A stretch of DNA of 64,000 bases from JBBQKG01 sp038326655. Its GTDB lineage: Bacteria > Actinomycetota > Thermoleophilia > Solirubrobacterales > JBBDJG01. The translations under genes were made by a program, and so were the position numbers. Of the stretch, positions 7,548-16,324 are shown piece by piece (within the stretch, counting starts at the first letter, position 1; the number at the start of each line of letters is the position of its first letter). The stretch spans positions 74,297 to 138,296 of the forward strand of contig JBBQKG010000004.1 in the NCBI GenBank assembly GCA_038326655.1, written 5' to 3'. The notes under the pieces are model-generated. The model was not told where the DNA came from. It worked only from the letters and a program-made list of their open reading frames with translations, and ran no database searches.

Positions 7548-8881
7548 GAGGAGGCAGCTGCCTCGAAGGCCTCGGCGGCGGCGGCCAGCGTCGCCTCGAG
7601 CTCGTCCTCGCCGTGGGCGAGCGACGGGAACCAGGCCTCGAACGGCGACGGCGGGAGATAGACGCCCCGCTCCAGCATCGCGCCGTGAAAGCGGGCGAAG
7701 GCATCGCTGTCGGCCGCCTGCGCGTGACCGTAGTCGTGCACGGGCACCGACGAGAAGAAGACGGTGAGCAGGCCGCATTCGCTCGGCACCTGGACCGGCA
7801 CGCCGGCCGCGGAGGCCCGCGCGGCCAGCCCGGCGGCAAGGTGCTCGGTGATGTCCGCAAGCCGCTCGTAGGAACGCTGATCGAGCTGCGCGAGGGTCGC
7901 GAGCCCAGCCGCGGTTGCGACCGGGTTTCCCGACAGCGTGCCCGCTTGGTAGGTGTCGCCGGCCGGCGCGAGGCGCTCCATCGTCGTCCTCGGCCCGGCA
8001 ACGGCCGCGAGCGGCATGCCGCCGCCGAGCACCTTGCCGAGCACGACCAGGTCGCCGCGGATGCCGAGGCACTCCTGCGCCCCTCCCGGAGCGACCCGAA
8101 AGCCACTGATCACCTCGTCGAGCACGAGCAGCGCGCCGGTGCGGTCGCACCCGTCCCGCAATGCGTCGAGGAAGCCCTCGGCGGCCGGGACCAGCCCCAT
8201 GTTGGCCGGCAACGGCTCGGCCAGCACCGCCGCCAGGTCATCCCCGGCCTGCTCGAGCGCCGCGGCGAGCGCCTCGAAGTCGTTCCAGGCGACCACGATC
8301 GTGTCGCCCGCCTGCGACGCGGTGACGCCGGGCGAGGCGGGGATTCCCTGGGTCGCCAGGCCGGAGCCCGCCTCGGCGAGCAGGCCGTCGACGTGCCCGT
8401 GGTATGCGCCTGCAAACTTGATCAGCCGGTCCCGGCCCGTAACCGCCCGCGCCAGGCGGACGGCGGTCATCACGGCCTCGGTTCCCGACGAGACGAGCCT
8501 GACCATCTCCGCTCCGGGCACGCGGCGCACGACCTCCGCGGCCAACTCGACCTCCGCCTGCGTCGGCGCCCCGTAGCTCGTGCCGCGGGCGGCGGCGGCT
8601 GTGACCGCCTCGACCACGGCCGGGTGCGCATGCCCAAGGATCAGCGGGCCCCAGGAGCAGACGTAATCGACGTAACGGTTCCCGTCCACGTCGAGGAGGT
8701 GTGCGCCCTCGCCCGAGGCGACGAACACCGGCTCGCGCCCCACCGAGCGCATCGCGCGGACCGGGCTGTTCACTCCCCCCGGAATCAGCCCGACGGCGCG
8801 CTCGTAGAGCTCGTGGGAGCGCTCGTGCCTGAGCGCCTCACCGAGCCCCCGCTCAGCTATATCTCGCCTCCCACGCCGCAT
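7544..8881 (-). CDS. hemL: Glutamate-1-semialdehyde 2,1-aminomutase
   Basis: This PLP enzyme makes 5-aminolevulinate from glutamate-1-semialdehyde in the C5 heme pathway. The 445-residue protein has the N-terminal signature 'GLIPGGVNSPVRAM', 'FAGAYHGHVDG', the cofactor Asp in 'LVLDEVISGFR' and the PLP Lys in 'LGKVLGGGMPLAA'. I used the ATG at 8879-8881, which overlaps the end of the siroheme decarboxylase gene by 29 bases. It lies within a heme block with hemB two genes upstream. Length is normal for the family. Confidence 0.95.
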   Translation of the reverse strand: MRRGRRDIAERGLGEALRHERSHELYERAVGLIPGGVNSPVRAMRSVGREPVFVASGEGAHLLDVDGNRYVDYVCSWGPLILGHAHPAVVEAVTAAAARGTSYGAPTQAEVELAAEVVRRVPGAEMVRLVSSGTEAVMTAVRLARAVTGRDRLIKFAGAYHGHVDGLLAEAGSGLATQGIPASPGVTASQAGDTIVVAWNDFEALAAALEQAGDDLAAVLAEPLPANMGLVPAAEGFLDALRDGCDRTGALLVLDEVISGFRVAPGGAQECLGIRGDLVVLGKVLGGGMPLAAVAGPRTTMERLAPAGDTYQAGTLSGNPVATAAGLATLAQLDQRSYERLADITEHLAAGLAARASAAGVPVQVPSECGLLTVFFSSVPVHDYGHAQAADSDAFARFHGAMLERGVYLPPSPFEAWFPSLAHGEDELEATLAAAAEAFEAAASS

Positions 8882-9941
8882 AGTCCGGGGTGAAGTAACG
8901 AAGACGGACCTTCTTGTACTCCGTCGACGAATAGAGCGTCGCGCGATCGGAGCCGCCGAGCCCGCAAACCCCTGCGACCCCGTCGAGCACCGCGTCGCAC
9001 TCCTCCTTCGAGCGCCCGTGCGCCATCGTGAACACACTGTAGGGCCAGTCGGGGTAGGTCGGCCTGCGATAGCAATGGGAAACCCCGCGCACCGCCGCCA
9101 TGCGAGGCCCGATCTCGGCGATGCGCTCCTCGGGAACCTTCCAGACGCCCATCCCGTTCGCGGAGAACCCGGCGCGGCGGTGGAACAGGATGCCCGCCAC
9201 ACGCCGGAGCAGCCGGCGCTCGACCATCCCGCGAAGATGCTCGAGCAGCCGCTCCACCGGCACGCCGAGCCGCTCCGCCGCGGGCGCGTAGGCGTCCGAG
9301 CGGACCTCCATCGGTCCCTGGGTCGCGCGCACCACGGCGACGTCGAAGTCGTCGATCGGGATTGCCTCGCGAGGCATCGGCTCGACCGCCTCCACGGGCG
9401 CCGCGAGCGCGGCCGTGCCGCCCTCCATCTCGAGGTTCATGTTGATCTTGAACATCGTGAGGGTGGGCAGCTGGCGCATCGACTCGGCGCCGGTCAGCCG
9501 TTTCAGGGCGTCGAGTGTCCCCTCCAGGCCCAGCTTCGAGTCCGGCGGCGTCGCGATCGTGAACCAGAGGTTGAAGTCGTGGTCCCGGAGGTAGTTGTGC
9601 GACACGCCGGGATGCTCGTTGATGATCGCGGCGGCGCGCTGGGGGTGCTGCTCGTCGACCTTCGCGGCGACGAGCATCGAGCTGTAGCCAAGCGCCGGCG
9701 TGTCGAAGATCGGGGTGACCTCGCGGATGATGCGCTTCTCGAGCAGCCACCGTGTGCGCTCCAGGACGGCGTCCTCGGCCACGCCGGCCAGCTCCGCGAC
9801 TGGACGGAACGGGTGCGGGTCGAGGGGGAAGCTGGACTGGAGGAGGTTGAGCAGGCGCCGATCCCAGTCGGTCAGAGGGACCGCCGCGCCGTGCTCGCGG
9901 GACCGAAGCTTCGCGACCGCCTCTCCTACCCGCGTAGCCAC
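8853..9941 (-). CDS. Two-domain siroheme decarboxylase (AhbA-AhbB-like fusion, Lrp/AsnC fold)
   Basis: The enzyme removes acetate carboxyls from siroheme to give 12,18-didecarboxysiroheme, in the siroheme-dependent heme route or for heme d1. The 362-residue protein contains two consecutive winged-helix plus AsnC-like halves. The first has 'VSHNYLRDHDFNLWFT' near residues 113-128 and the second 'VSHCYRRPTYPDWPYSVF' near 296-313. Both are signature segments of AhbA/AhbB/NirD-type proteins, which are often misannotated as Lrp regulators. The GTG at 9939-9941 has a good AGGAGGT site six bases before it and overlaps the hemB end. A true regulator is unlikely given both segments and the heme context. 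Confidence 0.87.
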   Translation of the reverse strand: MATRVGEAVAKLRSREHGAAVPLTDWDRRLLNLLQSSFPLDPHPFRPVAELAGVAEDAVLERTRWLLEKRIIREVTPIFDTPALGYSSMLVAAKVDEQHPQRAAAIINEHPGVSHNYLRDHDFNLWFTIATPPDSKLGLEGTLDALKRLTGAESMRQLPTLTMFKINMNLEMEGGTAALAAPVEAVEPMPREAIPIDDFDVAVVRATQGPMEVRSDAYAPAAERLGVPVERLLEHLRGMVERRLLRRVAGILFHRRAGFSANGMGVWKVPEERIAEIGPRMAAVRGVSHCYRRPTYPDWPYSVFTMAHGRSKEECDAVLDGVAGVCGLGGSDRATLYSSTEYKKVRLRYFTPDYAAWEARYS

Positions 9942-10903
9942 CCGGCGACCTCCTTGGCGTGGTAGCTGACGATCATGTCCGCGCCCGCGCGCCTGATCGC
10001 GGTGAGTGACTCGAGCACCGCCTGGCGCTCGTCGATCCAACCCCGGTCGGCGGCCGCCTTGAGCGCGGCGTACTCGCCCGAGACGTTGTAGGCGGCGACC
10101 GGCACCGGCACCGCCTCGCGTACGCGCTGGATCACGTCCAGATACGGGAGCGCGGGCTTCACCATCACAACGTCCGCGCCTTCCTCCACGTCGATCATGG
10201 CCTCACGCACCGCCTCGCGCGCGTTTGCGGGGTCCACCTGGTAGCCACGCCGGTCCCCGAACGCGGGCGCCGAGTCGGCAGCCTCGCGGAACGGGCCGTA
10301 GAACGCCGAGGCGAATTTCGCGCTGTAGGCGACGATCGGCAGGTCCGAGTACCCCTCGCCGTCGAGCTGCGCCCGGATCGCTGCGACGCGGCCGTCCATC
10401 ATGTCGGACGGGGCGACGACGTCCGCGCCGGCCTCTGCATGGGACAGCGCCGTCTTGGCGAGCAGCTCGACCGTGACGTCGTTGTCGACCTGGCCGTCCT
10501 CCCGGACCACTCCGCAGTGTCCATGCGACATGTATTCGCACAGGCAGACGTCGGTGATCACGGTCAGCTCCGGCTGGGCCTGCTTGAGCGCGCGCAATGC
10601 GAGCTGCACGATGCCCTCCGCGTCGTAGGCGCCCGAGGCCGCTTCGTCCTTGTGCGCCGGGATGCCGAAGAGCAGGACCGCCGGGACTCCGAGCGCCGCG
10701 ATCTCCCCGGCCTCGCTCTCGAGATGGGAGATCGTCAGCCGCTCGATCCCGGGCATCGCCTCGATCGGCTCGCGCCGGTCCGAGCCGTGGGTCACGAACA
10801 GGGGGTAGACGAGGTGGTCGACCGACAGGTCGGTCTCGCGCACGAGGCCCCGAAGGGCCCCCGTTTTTCGCATGCGCCGCAGGCGTGTTGCAGGAAAAGC
10901 CAT
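9926..10903 (-). CDS. hemB: Porphobilinogen synthase (5-aminolevulinate dehydratase)
   Basis: HemB joins two 5-aminolevulinate molecules to porphobilinogen. The 325-residue protein has the metal-site segment 'DVCLCEYMSHGHCG' and the two active-site lysines in 'VAYSAKFAS' and 'VMVKPALPY'. It also has the N-terminal arm 'RLRRMRKTGALRGLVRET'. The ATG at 10901-10903 gives the usual family start. It heads the heme/respiration run, overlapping the siroheme decarboxylase gene by 16 bases, and lies 32 bases from the ABC permease gene on the same strand. Confidence 0.96.
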   Translation of the reverse strand: MAFPATRLRRMRKTGALRGLVRETDLSVDHLVYPLFVTHGSDRREPIEAMPGIERLTISHLESEAGEIAALGVPAVLLFGIPAHKDEAASGAYDAEGIVQLALRALKQAQPELTVITDVCLCEYMSHGHCGVVREDGQVDNDVTVELLAKTALSHAEAGADVVAPSDMMDGRVAAIRAQLDGEGYSDLPIVAYSAKFASAFYGPFREAADSAPAFGDRRGYQVDPANAREAVREAMIDVEEGADVVMVKPALPYLDVIQRVREAVPVPVAAYNVSGEYAALKAAADRGWIDERQAVLESLTAIRRAGADMIVSYHAKEVAGWLRG

Positions 10904-10935
10904 GCCGCCCAAGTCTACCCGTGGGCTCGAGTCGC

Positions 10936-12270
10936 TCAGGCCATCCGCCGGACCGCGACGCGGGCCACGGCCGCGAACGCGCAGGCCAGTCCCGCCAGGT
11001 GGACCAGCGGCCCGAAAAGCCCGCCGTCTCCGTAGAAGGCCGCATCGATCGACTGCAGGGCGGGCTTGAAGGGAAACGCGGCCGACACGCCGCGCGTGAG
11101 GTCGTAGAGCAAGGGGCTCACGACGCCCGACGGAACGAGCGCGCAGAACACGAGCGGGAGCAGCATCGCGAACGCCAGGAGCGACGCCGAGGAGATCTCG
11201 CGGGCGATCGCCCCGAGCGCCGTGCCGAGCGCTGCGAAGGCGAGCCCCGCAACCACCAGCGCCACGAGCCACAGTGGAAACCGGCCCCATTCGAGCGTCA
11301 CGAAGCCGCCCAGCACGACCACCATCAGCAGCGTCACGACGAGCGCCACGCCCGCCGCGAGCACGATTTTCTCCGCCAGCAGCCCGGTCCGGGAGACTGG
11401 GCCGCGCACGAGCCGGGAAAAAGCGTTCTCGGTTCGCTCGAGCGCGAGCGAACCCGCGGCGAGCAGGACCGTTACGAACATGAGCGAGATCGTGACCGCG
11501 ACCGCCGCGGCGAAGCTGCTCAGCGGCACCCGTGCGCCCGTCAGCACGTGCTTGCGGATCTTGATCGGCTCGCTCACGGCGGACAGCGCCTTTCCGCCGA
11601 CGCCGAAGTTCTGCTGCGCCAGGTCGTTGAACCGGATCACCTGGTCGAGCTGTCGGCGGACCGGCGCGTGGGGCGGCAGCGATCGTCGCGCAGCACGCGT
11701 GATCGCGCCGATCCGCCGAAGCCCGAGCACCGTGAACCTGTTGCCCAGGACGTTGACCGTGCCGCCCTTCAGCAGCAGCTCCAGGTACTGCAGGTTGTTC
11801 TTCACGAGGGCCCGGGAGACGCGCCGGTTCTCGTCTGCGACGACGCTCGAGATCGAGTCGTCGACAAGCCGCCCCTTGACCGGGTCCTCCTCGTTCACGA
11901 ACAACTCGATCTCACTCTGATCGACCTCCGAAGTCGCCTTCGTGACCGCGTCGGCAGGCACGATCAGAGCGGCGAGCGCGTCGCCGTCCCGGACCTTGCG
12001 CTTCGCCTCGGCACGTGAGGAGACGGCGACCGTGTGCACACGCCGCGACAGCTGGTCGTGGCTCAGGAGCGAGCCCAGGTCCTGGTCGCCGATCTGGAGC
12101 CGTTGATCTGCCGGCACCTGGTTCAGCACCGCGATCGTGGGCTTCTCGGATCCTCGGCTGAGCGCGAACCCGATCAGCAGCGCGACCACGACCGGATACA
12201 CGATCAGCACGCCGGTCGTGAGTGGCGAGCGCCAAAGGATGCGCAGATCCTTGGCGAGCAGCCAGCGCAC
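10936..12270 (-). CDS. ABC-2 type exporter permease
   Basis: The 444-residue membrane protein has one N-terminal helix (about 18-38), a large extracytoplasmic region to about residue 260, and five hydrophobic segments in the C-terminal half. This is the layout of ABC-2/NatB-like exporters. It should form a transporter with the ATPase encoded just upstream (8-base gap). The GTG at 12268-12270 gives a standard cytoplasmic start (VRWLLAKDLRILWRS). The substrate cannot be read from the sequence; lipid, antibiotic or sodium export are all possible for the family. Confidence 0.85.
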   Translation of the reverse strand: MRWLLAKDLRILWRSPLTTGVLIVYPVVVALLIGFALSRGSEKPTIAVLNQVPADQRLQIGDQDLGSLLSHDQLSRRVHTVAVSSRAEAKRKVRDGDALAALIVPADAVTKATSEVDQSEIELFVNEEDPVKGRLVDDSISSVVADENRRVSRALVKNNLQYLELLLKGGTVNVLGNRFTVLGLRRIGAITRAARRSLPPHAPVRRQLDQVIRFNDLAQQNFGVGGKALSAVSEPIKIRKHVLTGARVPLSSFAAAVAVTISLMFVTVLLAAGSLALERTENAFSRLVRGPVSRTGLLAEKIVLAAGVALVVTLLMVVVLGGFVTLEWGRFPLWLVALVVAGLAFAALGTALGAIAREISSASLLAFAMLLPLVFCALVPSGVVSPLLYDLTRGVSAAFPFKPALQSIDAAFYGDGGLFGPLVHLAGLACAFAAVARVAVRRMA

Positions 12271-12278
12271 CGAGCCCG

Positions 12279-12989
12279 TCAGTGCCCCTGCTGCTCGAGG
12301 AACGAGACGAATGCGCGCTCGAACGAGTCGCTCGCATACGGAACGGCTTCGGCGAGCTCAGCCGGGGTTCCCGAGAAGAGCTGCTCCCCGTCGGCCAGCA
12401 CCACCACGCGGTCAGCGTGCCGCTCGGCCTCGGACACCACGTGTGTCGAATACACGACGCTCTTGCCTTCGGCTGCGAGCGTGCCGACGAAGTCCCATAG
12501 CCGCTCACGCTGGCGGGGGTCGAGCGCGGTGCTCGGCTCGTCGAGAAGCAGGACGGGTGGGGAGGACACCAGCCCGATCGCGACGTTGACGCGCTGTCGG
12601 TTGCCGCCGGAGAGCCGCTTGACCTGCTCGTCGGCGCGATCGGCGAGATCGGCCTGCGCGAGCATCCGGCCGACTGCCTCCTCGACGTCGGGCACCCGTT
12701 CGAGGCGCGCAAACAGGCGCAGGTTCTCGGCGACGCTCAGCTTCGCGTAGAGCGCGGGCTGCTGCGGCACCCAGCCAACGCGGCCGTGCGCGGTGACCGT
12801 GCCGGAGTCGGCCGGCTGGACCGCCGCCAGAATCGTGAGCAGCGTGGTCTTGCCGGCGCCGTTGGGCCCGATGCATGCGACAAGCTCGCCGCGGCCCACC
12901 TGGAACGAGACGCCCTTCAGCGCCTCGCGGCCGCCGTAGCTCTTTCGCACCTCGACCGCCTCGAGCAACGGCGGAGCGTCCGGTTGCAT
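12279..12989 (-). CDS. ABC transporter ATP-binding protein
   Basis: The 236-residue ATPase has Walker A GPNGAGKTT, signature LSGGNRQR, Walker B 'VLLLDEPSTALD' and the His switch in 'VVYSTHVVSEAE'. It powers the ABC-2 permease encoded directly downstream. The ATG at 12987-12989 is preferred: upstream codons overlap the divergent phosphodiesterase gene and lack family character. Only 37 bases separate the two divergent genes. The substrate is unknown. Confidence 0.93.
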   Translation of the reverse strand: MQPDAPPLLEAVEVRKSYGGREALKGVSFQVGRGELVACIGPNGAGKTTLLTILAAVQPADSGTVTAHGRVGWVPQQPALYAKLSVAENLRLFARLERVPDVEEAVGRMLAQADLADRADEQVKRLSGGNRQRVNVAIGLVSSPPVLLLDEPSTALDPRQRERLWDFVGTLAAEGKSVVYSTHVVSEAERHADRVVVLADGEQLFSGTPAELAEAVPYASDSFERAFVSFLEQQGH

Positions 12990-13014
12990 GGCGGCGAGGT
13001 TACCTGCGATCCGA

Positions 13015-13027
13015 TATACACGGCGCA
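13015..13027 (+). promoter_or_regulatory. Probable -10 box giving a leaderless transcript
   Basis: The sequence TATACA at 13015-13020 is followed after six bases by the ATG at 13027. With the usual distance from -10 box to start site, transcription would begin at the A of the start codon, so the mRNA would have no leader. No good -35 box is visible. Confidence 0.35.
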
Positions 13028-13821
13028 TGTCCGAGCGCCGCGTGCTGTTCATCGGTGACGTCGTCGGCGAGCCCGGGCGCCGGGCCGTCGAGACGACGCT
13101 CCCGCAGCTGATCGACCGGTACTCCCCCGACCTCGTGGTGACGAATGGCGAGAACATCGCGGGGGGCCTCGGCATCACGGAGCGCACGGCGAAGAAGCTG
13201 TTCGCGGCCGGCACCGACGTGATCACGACCGGCAACCACGTCTACCGGCACCCCGAGGTGTTCGACTTCCTCAACCACTCCGACCGGATCGTGCGCCCCG
13301 CCAACTACCTCGACACCAACCCCGGCCGCGGCCACACCGTGATCGAGAAGGACGGCGTTCGCTGGGCGATCGTGAACCTCAGCGGCACGGTCTTCATGAA
13401 CGCCGCCCGCTCGCCCTTCCACGTGGCCGACAAGCTGCTGAGCAAGGTGCGCGACGAGGCCGACTACGTGCTGGTCGACTTCCACGCGGAGGCGACCAGC
13501 GAGAAGGTCGCGATGGGCTGGTACCTCGACGGGCGCGTGCTCGCCGTGATCGGGACGCACACGCACGTCCCGACCGCCGACGGGCGCGTGTTGCCCGGCG
13601 GGACCGCCTACATCTCCGACGCCGGGATGACTGGCGCCCGCGGTGGCGTGATCGGCGTGAAGCGCGAACAGATCATCCAGCGCTTCATCACGCAGATGCC
13701 GATTCGCTTCGAGACGGCGGACGAGGACCCGTGGGTGATGGGATGTCTGGTGACCACCGGCGACTCGGGGCTTGCGACCTCGATCGAGCAGGTGATGGTG
13801 CCTGCGGCCCGTGAGGATTGA
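13027..13821 (+). CDS. ymdB: YmdB-type metallophosphoesterase (TIGR00282 family)
   Basis: This is a 264-residue calcineurin-fold phosphodiesterase; Bacillus YmdB cleaves 2',3'-cyclic nucleotides and affects biofilm decisions. The metal ligands are in GDVVGEPGR (about residues 9-17), NGENIAGG, GNHVY, 'DFHAEATSEK' and 'GTHTHVPTAD', all present and in order. ATG at 13027 follows a putative -10 box at leaderless distance and gives the standard family start. It converges with the glycosyltransferase gene at 13827, leaving only five bases between stops. Confidence 0.93.
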   Translation: MSERRVLFIGDVVGEPGRRAVETTLPQLIDRYSPDLVVTNGENIAGGLGITERTAKKLFAAGTDVITTGNHVYRHPEVFDFLNHSDRIVRPANYLDTNPGRGHTVIEKDGVRWAIVNLSGTVFMNAARSPFHVADKLLSKVRDEADYVLVDFHAEATSEKVAMGWYLDGRVLAVIGTHTHVPTADGRVLPGGTAYISDAGMTGARGGVIGVKREQIIQRFITQMPIRFETADEDPWVMGCLVTTGDSGLATSIEQVMVPAARED

Positions 13822-13826
13822 GACCT

Positions 13827-15455
13827 CTAGGCCGACTCGCGGCCGGCCGCGCCGACGAGCCCGCCGGCGGTCGTTTCCCTGAGCAGGATCGCCACGAAGG
13901 CAAGCGGGAACCACCACACGATGTAGAGGTAGAACCAGTGCGAGAGCGCGAGCTGCAGCGCGATCAACACCGCGGCTGCGAGCGCGGCGAGCTGGAGCGG
14001 AGACTTTCGCTGCGGCACGAACGCGACCGCCACCGCGAGTGCGACGACGGACGCCTTGACCACGTCCTGCGCCCAGCCGAGGGACGGATGCAACCCCCAG
14101 ATGCTGAACGGGGAGTCGCGCCCGAGCTGGAAGCCGGCCGTGCGGTTCCAGATCTCCGAAACGCCGCTTCCGGCCACGACCGGGGCGAAGACCACGACCG
14201 TCACGGCGGCGAAGGAGAGCGCGAACAGCGCCGCGTCGCGAAGTCGCCGGCGATCGTAGCTCGCGAACAGCGGCACCAGCACGATCGGCGCGAACTTGGC
14301 CGCCGATGCAAGCGCCAGCAGCGCGCCACGGGCACGTGGAGCGATCAGCGCTCCGAAAGCGAGCACGACGAGTAGGGCGACGAGTGAGTCGTTCGAGTTC
14401 GAGTTCGAGACGAACAGCGTGTACGGATAGCTCGCCCATCCATAGGCGAGCAGCACCCCCAGCGCGGCACCGTCACGACCGCGACGCAATCGCCGGCCGA
14501 CCCAGAGCAGCGCGGCAAGCGTCGCGAGGTCGAAGAACAGCGCGGCCGCGTGCGCGGCGGGAAGGTCGTCCCACTTGCCCGACCAGGGAAACGCGAGCTC
14601 GAACGGCACGTAGGCGTAGTAGTCGACCGGGCCGTAGGTGTCGCCCGCGGGATCGGTAGAGGGAAACTCGCCATAGAGCGCCTTGCCGTGAGTGAGGCGA
14701 TCGGCGCCGATCACGCCCGAATAGCCCACATCGATCACGTTCGAATTGGTGAGGTTCAGCCCTACGCGAAACCCGACCAGGAAGATCAGCGCGAGCGCCA
14801 GCCAGCTCACCGGCACGAGCAGTCGCAGCGGTCGCGACGGGCGCGAGCGTCGCCCGTACGCGATCCAGAGCATGCGGGCGAGCAGGTACAGGAGGACCGG
14901 GTAGACGAGCGGCACCGAGGTGGAGATCTCACCGCGGTTGAAGAAGACGTGCGAGACCGAGAACGCAAGCAGCACCAACAGGTCGAGATGCAGGACACGA
15001 AACGGCCGGCGCCAGTCGAAGAAGGGCAGGAAGAAGAGCACCATCAGTGGGATCCAGACCGCGGGCGAGTTGACCTTCCGCCCGAACGCGCCGGGTAGGC
15101 CGCGCGCCATCTGCCACGCCGCCTGCGGACCGGTCCAGACTTCGATCGCGCGCCCCGTGCGCTCGTCGACCAGCACCTGCCCGATCTCCTTGCCGCCCGC
15201 ATACCAGCTCACCTGCCAGCGGCCCGGGCCCTTTGCGAAAGCCCGATGGGTGGGGTGGTCGTGCTTCGCGAGCTCGGCGCGCAGCTTCGGCGAGCGCAAT
15301 GCGATGCGGGTCGCCTGGATCGCGTTCAGGAAATGGTCGCGGGGCGGCGTGGTCGGCGAGAACGGGACCGTCAGCGTGGCCGTCGCGGCGACGGCCTGCG
15401 TGTTGGTCGTCGCGGCGGCCGCCGACGCGCCGTGCAGCAGCATCACCGCGAGCAC
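13827..15455 (-). CDS. Polytopic glycosyltransferase-like membrane protein (GT87/GT39 type)
   Basis: The 542-residue protein has an N-terminal signal-like helix, an outer domain of about 125 residues and then some ten hydrophobic segments. Loop features such as 'YGPVDYYAYVPFELAFPW' and 'SNSNSNDSLVAL' recall polyprenyl-phosphate-sugar-dependent transferases of the GT-C fold. The GtrA-like gene 24 bases upstream on the same strand would supply a polyprenyl-phosphate sugar flippase, so the pair probably adds a sugar to an envelope polymer. The start is GTG at 15453-15455. No acceptor or sugar can be deduced. Confidence 0.7.
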   Translation of the reverse strand: MLAVMLLHGASAAAATTNTQAVAATATLTVPFSPTTPPRDHFLNAIQATRIALRSPKLRAELAKHDHPTHRAFAKGPGRWQVSWYAGGKEIGQVLVDERTGRAIEVWTGPQAAWQMARGLPGAFGRKVNSPAVWIPLMVLFFLPFFDWRRPFRVLHLDLLVLLAFSVSHVFFNRGEISTSVPLVYPVLLYLLARMLWIAYGRRSRPSRPLRLLVPVSWLALALIFLVGFRVGLNLTNSNVIDVGYSGVIGADRLTHGKALYGEFPSTDPAGDTYGPVDYYAYVPFELAFPWSGKWDDLPAAHAAALFFDLATLAALLWVGRRLRRGRDGAALGVLLAYGWASYPYTLFVSNSNSNDSLVALLVVLAFGALIAPRARGALLALASAAKFAPIVLVPLFASYDRRRLRDAALFALSFAAVTVVVFAPVVAGSGVSEIWNRTAGFQLGRDSPFSIWGLHPSLGWAQDVVKASVVALAVAVAFVPQRKSPLQLAALAAAVLIALQLALSHWFYLYIVWWFPLAFVAILLRETTAGGLVGAAGRESA

Positions 15456-15478
15456 CGCTCCCGCAGCCGCCGTGCGGG

Positions 15479-16018
15479 TCAGTGCCTGCGGAAGCTCCAG
15501 AGCTTGTTGCCGACGAAGTTGAGCGGCGTCGCGGCAAGCACCGCGACGGCCTGTGCCGGGATCTTCCCGACGCCGAAGCCGCTCACGAGCACTTCCAGCA
15601 CAACGAGATTGAACACCAGCGCCACCAGGCTCACGACGAGGAAGCGCGCGGCCTGGAAGCCGGCGTGGCCGTCGCGTGCCTTGAAGGTCCAGTGGCGGTT
15701 CCAGAGGAAGTTGTTCGTCACCGCAACGCAGAACGCGGCCACCGCGGCCGTGCGGTAGTGAAGGTCTGCGCCGGTCACCAGAGCGGAGAAGACCGCCAGG
15801 TTGATGACGTATCCGGTCCCGCCGACGACCGAGAACTTGATGAGCTGCACCCAGTTGTGGGTCCGGCGCATGCCGCGCCCCACCCGGCGCGCGTGGTGAC
15901 CCGCCCGCCCGCGGCGCGTGGGCACGGGCGAGGGCCGGGCGGTCTCCCGCGCCGAGTCTCGTTCGGGAAGCGCCTCGGGCTGCGCGGGGCGGCTCACGGC
16001 GACGGGAGCGTCATCCAT
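15479..16018 (-). CDS. GtrA family membrane protein
   Basis: The 179-residue protein has a 50-residue basic and Pro-rich cytoplasmic start, then four hydrophobic helices with the GtrA signatures 'FSVVGGTGYVINLAVF', 'NFLWNRHWTF' and the end motif 'NFVGNKLWSF'. GtrA proteins are thought to flip polyprenyl-phosphate-linked sugars. It lies upstream of and in line with the polytopic glycosyltransferase gene, which supports a shared envelope-glycosylation role. Confidence 0.9.
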   Translation of the reverse strand: MDDAPVAVSRPAQPEALPERDSARETARPSPVPTRRGRAGHHARRVGRGMRRTHNWVQLIKFSVVGGTGYVINLAVFSALVTGADLHYRTAAVAAFCVAVTNNFLWNRHWTFKARDGHAGFQAARFLVVSLVALVFNLVVLEVLVSGFGVGKIPAQAVAVLAATPLNFVGNKLWSFRRH

Positions 16019-16060
16019 CGAGAGTCAAGATAACCGACGCGGCCGAAGCCCCTACCCGGC

Positions 16061-16324
16061 TCAGCGGACCCGGAAGCCCGCGGCGCCCTCTTCCGGCTCC
16101 TCGTGCAGCTCGACGGCCTCGATCTGGGCGGCCGGCGGTCCCTGGCGACACAGGGCCACGAGTCGCGCGATCGATGCGGAGTCGCCTTCGAAGACCGCCT
16201 CGACGGTGCCGTCGCGATTGTTCCGGACCCAGCCGGCGAGCCCCTCGCGCTCGGCGGCATTCCGGATCGTGCCCCTGAAGAAGACGCCCTGCACGCGGCC
16301 GCTGACCACGACGCGCTTCCTCAT
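16061..16324 (-). CDS. acyP: Acylphosphatase
   Basis: The small 87-residue enzyme hydrolyses acyl phosphates. The phosphate-binding loop with catalytic Arg is 'VSGRVQGVFFRG' (residues 8-19), and the catalytic Asn lies in 'GWVRNNRDGTV' near residue 38. The ATG at 16322-16324 overlaps the stop of the upstream phosphatase gene (ATGA), so translation is coupled. Length is normal for the family. Confidence 0.93.
   Translation of the reverse strand: MRKRVVVSGRVQGVFFRGTIRNAAEREGLAGWVRNNRDGTVEAVFEGDSASIARLVALCRQGPPAAQIEAVELHEEPEEGAAGFRVR

Noticed and set aside
7548..8150. Upstream extension of the HepS-like gene through hemL in another frame
   Set aside because: The extension overlaps conserved hemL sequence and lacks family similarity; the GTG at 7547 overlapping the hemL stop is the natural start.
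8853..9941. Lrp/AsnC-type transcription regulator
   Set aside because: Winged-helix and AsnC-like folds are present twice, but both siroheme decarboxylase signature segments and the hemB/hemL context favour the enzyme.
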